From Erinaceus europaeus (Eukaryota; Chordata; Mammalia; Eulipotyphla; Erinaceidae): a DNA stretch of 64,000 nt. Where the stretch lies: positions 109,636,447 through 109,700,446 of the forward strand of contig NC_080164.1 of the NCBI RefSeq assembly GCF_950295315.1, in the 5' to 3' direction. Below, piece after piece: positions 55,646 through 64,000 of the stretch (its first letter is position 1; every line of letters begins with the position of its first letter). The notes beneath the pieces are model-generated. The model saw nothing but the letters and a program-made list of their open reading frames with translations, had not been told where the DNA came from and did not search any database. The position numbers were made by a program, and so were the translations under genes.

Positions 55646-56220
55646 TTAAGTCAACATACCTTGCTAGTTAGATTTTTCTGTTCCAACAAAAGCCCCAAAT
55701 AGGATTCTAATACATCCCCCTTAGTTCATAAATCCTCCATAATTTTACACTGACCTTGCCAGCAGAAAGCATAGTCTTTGTTGTTTCTGTCCAAGATTTC
55801 CATTGCTCTGTCAGCAGGAGAATTGATTCAGGGCAGGGAGAAAACCTCCCAGCACCTATGGTGAGCCAACAGGCAAAAATTAGACCACCAGCTGTATAGG
55901 TGTCAAAGGACAGTTTTATTTTCTTTTGTAGAAAAATTCAGCAGTGGCTGGGAGGCAGAAGGAGCCTGTCAATGTAGATGATTAGCTTCCCAAACGTGTG
56001 GCTGGCTCGAAGAGACAAACAAGACACATCTAGGAGCCAACTTTTACTGCAACATCTTTATTGACCTGTCTGTCGCTGTTGTCTGATAGTCCCATAAAAA
56101 TAAAGCATTTCTCTAGCTCTAAAATGAGCTACCATATCCTCCATGAGACTTGTCCATAACAGTGGTGTAACTTAGGAGATGGTCAGTACAGCATCGGCAT
56201 CAGTACTGTTTTAATGTTTT
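55646..56220. other. Unassigned; LTR-like patch
   Basis: 55973-56161 begins TGTAGATG and ends CATAACA and holds AATAAA on the minus strand, which resembles an LTR, but no target duplication is visible and it is only 189 bp. Not called as an element. Confidence 0.35.
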
Positions 56221-56224
56221 TAAA

Positions 56225-56502
56225 AAAATGTTTATTTAAATGAAAGAGAGGGGGGGAGAGAATGAGAGAGAGAAATACCAGAGTCCTAGTCAGTTCTGGC
56301 TGATGGTGGTGCTGGGGGTTGCACCTGGGACCTCAGAGCCTCCCCGCTCTATTGTCATTTATTTATTTATTTTTATTAAAAGTATCACTTCCCCAGAGCC
56401 CTGCTCAGCTCCGGCTGATGGTGGTGCTAGGGGTTAAACCTGGGACCTTAGAGTCTCAGGCACGCAAATCACTTGCAGAACCATTATGCTGTCTCTTCAG
56501 CC
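56225..56502 (-). mobile_element. Two adjacent class 4-like SINEs
   Basis: 56225-56350 and 56355-56502 both carry CTGATGGTGGTGCT and TGGGACCT blocks in reverse; the second continues to AACCATTATGCTGTCTC. They form a variant of class 4. Confidence 0.78.
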
Positions 56503-56539
56503 CTTTCATCATCCTCCTTCTCTTCTTTTTCTTTTTAAT

Positions 56540-56825
56540 AAATACAGCTTCATTTACTTACTAATTTATCTGAATATAGACAGAAATTGAGGTGGAAAGG
56601 GAAGAAGGGGGAGAAAGAGACTTCTGCTATACTGTTTCACCACTTGTGGCAAAAGAGAAAGAGAGAGAGAGAGAGAAGCACTCAGGAAGGTGCAGAGAGA
56701 TACCTGCAGCACTGCTTCACCACTTATGAAGCTTCCACCCTGCAAGTGAGGGCCTCGGGCTTAAACCCAGGTCCTTGCACATGGTGAAGCATGTGTTCAA
56801 TCATGTGTGCTACTAACTGGCCAGA
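56540..56825 (-). mobile_element. Class 3 SINE with internal duplication
   Basis: CACCACTTGTGGCAAAAG at 56638 and CACCACTTATGAAGCTTCC at 56720 show part of the body twice. Confidence 0.8.
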
Positions 56826-56839
56826 TCTTATCAGATTTC

Positions 56840-58110
56840 AAAAAGTATCAGATAGGGGGGTGGGAGTGGGCGGGAGGGATGGGTCACAGTCCGTTGGTGG
56901 TGGGAATGGTGTTTATGTACACTCCTAGCAAAATGTAGACATATAAATCAGTAGTTAATTAATATGAGAGGCGGAAAATCAATTGTATGTCTCAAAGTTT
57001 CTCAAAACACAAACTGAATCTTTTTAATATATAGGCTGTGTATTTGATATGCGGACTCTCTCAAAAGCCTAGACCAAGTAGATTAGAAGCATCCAATAGC
57101 ACAGCTATATACAAGATACTGGATACTGTACAGCAAACCATAACAAAAGGACTTTTCAAAGTTAACCCAATTACCAAATAATGTGATGATAACATTAACT
57201 ATCGATTGTCTTTTTGAACCCTAAGACAGCAGGAACCTCACATCTCCACTATAGAGCCTCTACTTCCCCCATTCCTGGAACCATTGGATAGGGCCCACTT
57301 TCCCGTATGCCTCTCCCAATCCATATCAAATAATATTGCATCCGCCGATCACAACCTAACCAACGCAACGATTGCCACCTCAACATGCTTCACCTCAGAA
57401 TGTGTCCAGAGACTTCACGTGTGGAATGACAACCCTTCAACTTCATTACTCGGGTGAGACCTTTCCTTTTATAGTACACTCTAATTTCATCTCAGGTAGT
57501 TCACTTTCTAACAAAGTCCCATAACCTAGATATACACCAGTTTCTGTGAGAGAGAACTTATGTTCACACGTACCCATAAACTACTGCAAAATATATACCT
57601 GAAAGCAGAAGTACACTAGAGTTTGCAGTGAGTACCTCCCTAACACTTCCTCTCCACTATTCCAAGCTTGGGATCCATGATTGCTCAACAAATTGTTTGG
57701 CTTCGTATGTTAACTCTCTTTTCAATCACCAGGTTCCAGATGCCACCAGGATGCTGGCCAGGCTTCCCTGGATTGAAGACCCCACCAATGTGTCCTGGAG
57801 CTCCACTTCCCCAGAGACCCACCCTACTAGAGAAAGAGAGAGGCAGACTGGGAGTATGGACCGACCAGTCAACGCCCATGTTCAGTGGGGAAGCAATTAC
57901 AGAAGCCAGACCTTCTACCTTCTGCAACCCTTAATGACCCTGGGTCCATGCTCCCAGAGGGCTAGAGAATGGGAAAGCTATCATGGGAGGGGGTGGGTTA
58001 TGGAGATTGGGTGGTGGGAATTGTGCAGAGTTGTACCCCTCCTACCTTATGTTTTTGTTTATTAATCCTTTCTTAAATAAAAATTTTTTTTTAAAAAGTA
58101 TCAGATAGGG
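56840..58110 (+). mobile_element. L1 type B insertion with perfect 18-bp target duplication
   Basis: Body 56858-58092 (1235 bp). AAAAAGTATCAGATAGGG stands at 56840-56857 and 58093-58110. It starts in the G-rich part of the L1 3' UTR (GGTGGGAATGGTGTTTATGT) and ends TAAATAAAAATTTTTTTTTT, so the whole long 3' UTR moved as one unit. Compared with the 21.2-kb copy it lacks ~0.7-0.8 kb inside (joined near 57630). Confidence 0.96.
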
Positions 58111-58675
58111 AACTCTTTGGGGGGCAAGTCCTCTCCCCCACAGGCTCACCAACTCAAAGGAGGCTGCTGACAGGCATCCCCTTGCAGCAATATTTGGGAA
58201 GGCTGTAGGTTTTTCAGCTGGTTCTCCCTCCCTGGATAGAGAGACCTAATGTCATACCACACTCACCAGAGCCCTGCAGGGCCAGAAAGGTCACCACATG
58301 GTACCTGAAAGAATCCATCTCCTCCAAAGGAGATCATTCCTAAAGCAATTACTTTTTCTATTTTTCCCCCTGTGCTTATCACAGCGGAGTCACATTGAAC
58401 TGCCTCTCTGAACTCTGCCAATTCTGCGGTTGGGACTGGGCCAGTCACATGCAACAGACCAGTCACCTGGGAAACTGCAAAGCCTATTTCAGCTGCTCAT
58501 TCAGCAATCATCTCTCCACATGGCTGGATCTGCTTTCAGTTTTAAGTGTGTCCTTAGAATGTAGACAGACATTCCATAATGATGAATTCAATAGTTAGTA
58601 TTAATCTAGCCCACCCAAAATATTTCAAAGACACTCATCAAATCCTTTAATTCCCTACCCATCTCTTTCCCTCTC

Positions 58676-58679
<4 letters not shown>
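58111..58679. other. Unassigned, possibly unique DNA with an open frame
   Basis: GC-richer than its surroundings. On the minus strand, 58466-58263 is open (67 codons) and is followed by a GTGAGTGTGG splice-donor-like site at about 58261. No protein family recognised; the acceptor side is poor. Confidence 0.3.

Positions 58680-58735
<56 letters not shown>
58680..58735. repeat. (CA)n microsatellite
   Basis: About 28 uninterrupted CA units, likely polymorphic. Confidence 0.97.
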
Positions 58736-58737
<2 letters not shown>

Positions 58738-59380
58738 ACTTATAAGAAGTTACAGGGAATGGATGAGTTTCTTCCTGGATAAAATCTATACGTAAAATCT
58801 CATCTCTGTCCCAGATTAGAAAATGAAGTCACTCACTTTCCAGCTGCTTCATATACACCTAGAACAAGTGACAAAATGAATCAAAGGGCTAAATGGGGCT
58901 GACTTCACATTCATGTGCTTTCTCCCTTGTTGTCCTCAGAGGATTCACTAATATCCAACGTTTAATTTGCAAAGGGGAAGATGTTTTGACTTGGGGAAAT
59001 GTCAAGCAAATAAACATCCTCAGATAAGTTCTACCATCAAAAACTGAGTAGTGGCAAAATAAATTATCAGGTAAGATATCGACTAGGTGCCTTATTTTGG
59101 ACCACACATCCACTATAGATTCTTTCAACCAGAAGATTGCATGAACTCATCCCATATCTGAAAGTGAGTTTAGACAATTAGCTCTATCTCTCTTCCTCCT
59201 CCCTTCCTTTCTTTCTATCTCTCCCTTCCTTCTTTCTTTTCATTATCATGGCTGGATTTTACCAATTTGAGTTATCTTTTTAATATAGGATGGAGAGATA
59301 GTATGAGGGAGAGAGGGGAAAAACATGACAACATTAAAAAACTCCATTGTTATAGAGATCAGACTAAAATCTGGGTATTT
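58736..59380. other. No gene seen
   Basis: Unassigned; pyrimidine-rich 59190-59240. Confidence 0.5.
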
Positions 59381-59562
59381 TTAAAATAAAGGTTTATTTA
59401 TATATTTTTATTTGCTAGAGGAAAATTGAGAGGGGGTGGGAAGACACAAAGAGTGCAGCAATGCTTCACTCCTCATAAAGCTCACCCTGAGGGGACTTGA
59501 ACCCAGCTCCTCATGCATGACACTATGTGCACTTTATCTGGGTTCCCTATCACCCAGCCCCT
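59381..59562 (-). mobile_element. Class 3-like SINE
   Basis: TTTGCTAGAGGAAAATTGAG, GGGGACTTGAACCCAGCTCC, CCTATCACCCAGCCCC. Confidence 0.8.
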
Positions 59563-59714
59563 GGACACTGGCTCTTATTCTTAAGAATTGCAAAGAAACT
59601 TCAGTACCCAGATGTGTTACCTTGCCAGCTGAGATAAATATTTCTTAACTGTATAAATAAAGAATGCACTTTTCATGCACAAGAACCCAGTATCAAGTGG
59701 CTAACACCACTCTT

Positions 59715-60003
59715 TTCCTTAAAGCAGGAAGTCTATATCCTGTGGGAAGACTACATGGATAGTAGTTAAACAAATAAAAATGGAAGTACCTTATGATCCA
59801 GCAACACCACTCTTAGGCATGTATCCAGTGGACACTGAAACCCTAATTTGAAGGGACATATGCACCACTATGTTCATAACTGCCTTATTCTCAATGGCCA
59901 AAGAGTAGAAGCAGCCTAGATGCCCATAGACAGATGACTAGACAAACACATCATGGGATATATGTAATACATGGAATACTACTTTGCAATTACAAAAACA
60001 ACA
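59715..60003 (+). mobile_element. Ancient L1 ORF2 end
   Basis: CTTATGATCCAGCAACACCA, CACTATGTTCATAACTGCCT and CATGGAATACTACTTTGCAA are the ORF2 C-terminal block; no open frame. Confidence 0.82.
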
Positions 60004-60188
60004 CTGGGGCCAGGAAGTGGTGTACCTGGTTGAGCACACACATTACAATGTGCAAGGCCCTGGGTTCAAGGCCTTGGTCTTTATCTGCAGGGGCAGGGTT
60101 AAGAGTGGTGAAACAGAGCTGCAGGTTTCTCTCTCTCTAACAATCTCTTCTCTCTCAAATTATCTATCTCTATAATAAATGAATAACT
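60004..60188 (+). mobile_element. Class 3 SINE
   Basis: GGGGCCAGGAAGTGGTGTAC to AATAAATGAATAA. Confidence 0.88.
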
Positions 60189-60202
60189 AGTTAATTAGTA
60201 TT

Positions 60203-63200
60203 TTTTTAAAATAATTTATTTCTTTATTGGGGAATTAATTCTTTACATTCAACAGTAAATACAATAGTTTGAACATGCATAACATTCCTCAGATTCCCAT
60301 TTAACAATACAACCCCCACTATTTCATTCATCATTTTTCACGGACCCGTATTCTCCCCACCCACCCACCCACTCCAGAGTCTTTTACTTTGGTGTAATAC
60401 TCCAATTCCATTTCAGGTTCGACTTGTGTTTTCTTTTCTAATCTTGTTTTTCAACTTCGGCCTGAGAGTGAGATCATCCCATATTCATCCTTCTGTTTCT
60501 GACTTATTTCACTCAACATGATTTTTTCAAGGTCCATCCAAGATCGGCTGAAAACGGTGAAGTCACCATTTTTTACAGCTGAGTAGTATTCCATTGTGTA
60601 TATAGACCACAACTTGCTCAGCCACTCATCTGTTGTTGGACACCTGGGTTGCTTCCAGGTTTTGGCTATTACAAATTGTGCCGTCAAGAACATATGTGTA
60701 CACAGATCTTTTTGGATGGATGTGTTGGGTTCCTTAGGATATATCCCCAGGAGGGGAATTGCAGGGTCATAGGGTAGGTCCATTTCTAGCCTTCTGAGAG
60801 TTCTCCAGACTGTTCTCCACAGAGGTTGGACCAATTGACATTCCCACCAGCAGTGCAGGAGGGTTCCTTTGACTCCACACCCTCTCCAGCATTTGCTGCT
60901 GTTACCCTTTCTGATGTATGACATTCTCACAGGAGTGAAGTGATATCTCATTGTTGTCTTGATTTGCATTTCTCTGACAATCAGAGACTTGGAGCATTTT
61001 TTCATGTGTTTCTCGGCCTTTTGGATCTCTTCTGTGGTGAATATTCTGTCCAAGTCCTCCCCCCATTTTTGGATGGGGTTATTTGTTGTCTTGTTGTTGA
61101 GTCTGGCAAGCTCTTTATATATGTTGGTTATTAAACTCTTGTCTGATGTATGGCATGTAAAGATCTTCTCCCATTCTGTGAGGGGTCTCTTGGTTTGGGT
61201 AGTGGTTTCTTTTGCTGTGAAGAAGCTTTTTAATTTGATGTAGTCCCATAGGTTTATACTTGCCTTAGTCTTCCTTGTAATTGGATTTGTTTCATTGAAA
61301 ATGTCTTTAAAATTTGCGGAAAAAAGTTCTGCCAATATTTTCCTCTAAGTATCTGATAGTTTCTGGTCTAACATCCAAGTCCTTGATCCACTTGGAATTT
61401 ACTTTTGTATTTGGTGAAATACAGTGATTCAGTTTCATTCTTCTGCATGTTTCAACCCATTGTTTCCAACACCATTTGTTGAAGAGACTCTGCTTATCCC
61501 ATGTAATAGTCTGGGCCCCTTTGTCAAAGATTAGATGTCCATACGTGTGGGGCCTCATTTCTGGGCTCTCAATTCTATTCCACTGGTCAGTATGTCTGTT
61601 CATGTTCCAGTAGCAAGCAGTTTTGATGACAATAGCCCTATAATACAGTTTGAGATCTGGGAGTGTGATGCCTCCGGTTCTGTTCTTTTTTCTCAAGATT
61701 GTTTTGGCAATTCTAGGTCTTTTCTGGTTCCAGATAAACATTTGTAGCATTTTTTCTATTCTCCTAAAAAATGTGCTTGGGATCTTGATGGGGATAGCAT
61801 TAAATTTGTAGATGGCTCTGGGTAATATATTCATTTTGATGATGTTAATTCTTCCAACCCATGAACATGGAATATCTTTCCACTTCTTTGTGTCTTTTTC
61901 AATTTCTTTGAGTAGTGACTCATAATTTTCAGTATACAAGTCTTTCACTTCTTTGGTTAGGTTTACTCCTAGATATTTTATTGTTTTTGTTGCTATAGAA
62001 AAAGGAACTGATTTCTGGATTTCAATTTCTTCTAACTTAGTGTTTGCATAGAGGGATGCCACTGACTTTTGAATGTTAATTTTATAGCCTGACACCTTAC
62101 TGTATTGTCTGATGATTTCCAAAAGCTTCTTGCTGGATTCCTTAGGTTTTTCCATGTATACTATCATGTCATCTGCAAATAAGGAGAGTTTGACTTCTTC
62201 TCTTCCAATCTGTATGCCTTTAATTCCTTGCTCCTGCCTGATTGCTATGGCAAGAACTTCCAACACTATGTTGAATAGTAATGGTGATAGTGGGCAGCCC
62301 TGTCTAGTACCTGATCTGAGGGAAAATGCTTCCAGTTTTTCACCATTGAGTATGATGTTGGCTGTAGGTTTGCTATATATAGAATCCACTATCTTCAGGA
62401 ATTTTCCATCTATTCCCATTTTTTGTAGTGTTTTGATCATAAAGGGATGTTGTATTTTGTCATAGGCTTTCTCTGCATCTATTGATATGACCATGTGGTT
62501 TTTGGTCTTGCTTTTGTTGATGTGGTGGATCACATTGATTGATTTACGTATATTAAACCAACCTTGCATGCCTGGGATAAACCCCACTTGGTCATGATGA
62601 ACAATCTTTTTGATATACTGCTGTATCCGGTTGGCTAGAATTTTGTTCAATATTTTCACATCTATGTTCATCAGAGATATTGGTCTGTAGTTTTCTTTTT
62701 TGGTTGTGTCCCTGTCTGCTTTTGGTATCAGGGCGATGTTGGCTTCATAGAAGCTGGCAGGGAGTATTCCAGTGTCTTCAATCTTCTGGAAGACTTTTAA
62801 AAGTAGAGGTATTAGTTCTTCCTTGAAAGTTTTGTGGAATTCATTTGTAAAACCATCTGGTCCAGGACTTTTATTTTTGGGAAGATTTTTGATAACTGTT
62901 TCAATTTCATTAGCTGTGATGGGCCTGTTCATGTTATCCACTTCCTCTTTACTTAGTTTTGGAAGATGGTAGGTATCTAGAAAATCATTCATTTCTTCCA
63001 GGTTCTCTAGCTTGGTGGCATATAGTTGTTCATAGAAGCCTCGCATGATATGTTGAATTTCTGCAGTGTCTGTTGTGATATCTCCTCTTTCATTTACTAT
63101 CCGATTTATTTGGGTCTTCTCCCTTTTTTGTTTTGTGAGTCTGGCTAAAGGCTTGTCGATTTTGTTTACTCTTTCGAAGAACCAACATTTACTTTCATTG

Positions 63201-64000
63201 ATCTTTTGTATGGTTTTCCTATTCTCAATGTTATTTATTTCTGCCCTAACTTTAGTGATTTCTGTCCTTCTGGTTGCTTTAGGATTCCTTTGTTGTTGTT
63301 CTTCTAGGTCTTTAAGATGTGCAATCAGGCTGTTTATTTGTGCCTTTTCTTGTTTCCTAATGTGTGCTTGTATAGCTATGAACTTCCCTCTTAGGACTGC
63401 TTTAGCTGTGTCCCAAATATTTTGATAGCTTGTGTCTTCATTTTCATTGAACTCTCGAAACATTTTGATTTCTTCCTTGATTTCCTCTTTGACCCAGAAG
63501 TTGTTAAGAAGTGTACTGTTGAGCTTCCAAATTTTGGCACTGTTACTAATCTTTTGTTGATTGTTATGTGTTAGTTTAATTCCACTGTGGTCTGAGAAGA
63601 TGCTTGGGATGATTTCAGTACTCTTGAATTTGCTGATGCTGTCTTTGTGGCCTAACATATGGTCTATCCTTGAGAATGATCCATGTGGATTTGAGTAAAA
63701 TGTGTATTCCAGTTTCTTGGGATGAATGACTCTGAAAATGTCCAATAGTTCTAGTTTATCTATCTCTTCATTTAGCTCCCTTATGTCTTTACTGATTTTC
63801 TTCCTGGATGATCTGTCAAGTTGAGAGAGTGGGGTGTTGAAGTCCCCTACTATGATTGTGTTACTGTTAATATATTGCTGTAGCTCCTTCAGTAGAAGTT
63901 TAATGTATTTAGATGGCTTCTCATTGGGTGCATAGATATTAATAATTGTTAAGTCCTCTTGATTGACTGATCCTCTGAGTATTAAGTAATGTCCATTCCT
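60203..64000 (-). mobile_element. L1 LINE, 3' part, type A (runs off the window end)
   Basis: Minus strand: endonuclease, RT and C-terminal domain of ORF2, then the ~230-bp type A 3' UTR ending CCAATAAAGAAATAAATT and an A-rich tail (T-run at 60201-60208). It is the best-preserved L1 here, so the type A lineage has been active recently. The 5' end is outside the window. Confidence 0.97.
60451..64000 (-). CDS. L1 ORF2 protein (endonuclease-reverse transcriptase), partial, one frameshift
   Basis: From 64000 to 61307 one frame is open without any stop and 61335 to 60451 completes the protein. The two overlap at 61307-61335, where an extra T in the run AACTTTTTTCC shifts the frame; removing one base would join ENIGRTF to SANFKDIF, as in other L1s. 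Landmarks in order: VGDFN (~63840), SRIDH (63673-63659), SDHSG (~63590), [10 protein letters not shown] (~62870), [10 protein letters not shown] (~62480), [10 protein letters not shown] (~62300), the catalytic FADD (62179-62168), and the C-terminal cysteine knuckle [16 protein letters not shown] (~60895). The start codon lies outside the window. The single lesion in a homopolymer could be a sequencing error. Confidence 0.93.

Noticed and set aside
62112..63425. Plus-strand open frames across the terminal L1 (and 49-333, 1001-1629, 2688-3272)
   Set aside because: They are antisense shadows of L1 ORF1/ORF2; the minus-strand frames carry the recognisable motifs.

Overview
This window reads as mammalian intergenic or intronic DNA, almost certainly from a hedgehog (Erinaceus or a close relative). 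The evidence is several dozen tRNA-derived SINE copies of the kind described from Erinaceus (split pol III promoter with a GGTTCGAACC-type B box, CT-rich body, AAC-rich or AATAAA tail) and many L1 copies. I recognise no intact host protein-coding gene. The only coding-like DNA lies in retrotransposons, and the only cellular RNA sequence is a 7SK pseudogene. The species call rests on memory of those SINEs, not on a search.

Layout. Positions 1-3985 hold the 5' part of a minus-strand L1 (5' UTR, ORF1, endonuclease, start of reverse transcriptase). Positions 60203-64000 hold the 3' part of a second minus-strand L1 whose ORF2 is nearly intact (one frameshift). The ~56 kb between is layered SINEs, 5'-truncated L1s, microsatellites and plain AT-rich DNA. 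A 200-N assembly gap lies at 55126-55325.

SINE labels used below are mine. Class 1: long tRNA-like head, CT-rich body, AAC/AAT-rich end. Class 2: class 1 plan plus a 3' domain (ATGGCCACCAGGAGCAGTGG ... CCCCAGCAATAACCC). Class 3: related head with TGGTTAAGCGCACACATTAC, GGGGGAAAGCTTCAC and an AATAAATAAA end. Class 4: short, AGATAGCATAATGGTTATGC ... CAGAGCTGAGCAGTGCTCTGG. Class 5: GCAGTGGATAAAGC ... ACTCTCAAGCATGAGG. Class 6: degenerate remnants. L1 tails fall into a short type A (ends CCATTAATTCCCCCAATAAAG) and a long type B (ends CCTATGGTTTTGTCAATGTTTCC then TTTATAAATAAA).

Most notable points. (1) 4435-4828 is a GC-richer fragment of a non-L1 LINE. It encodes the C-terminus of a reverse transcriptase with a C-x-C-x7-H-x4-C motif, ends at a stop codon followed by an AAG repeat, and is flanked by a perfect 11-bp target-site duplication. 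(2) A 23-bp insert with an 8-bp duplication at 19269-19307 carries 17 bp identical to the 3' end of that element. (3) The type B L1 has an unusually long 3' UTR, shown to be one retrotransposed unit by an 18-bp duplication at 56840/58093. (4) A solo LTR sits at 42266-42693 with a 6-bp duplication. (5) A SINE at 39.3 kb is split by a duplicated segment from 1.1 kb away, bounded by 14-bp inverted repeats. (6) A truncated 7SK pseudogene lies at 15764-16002.
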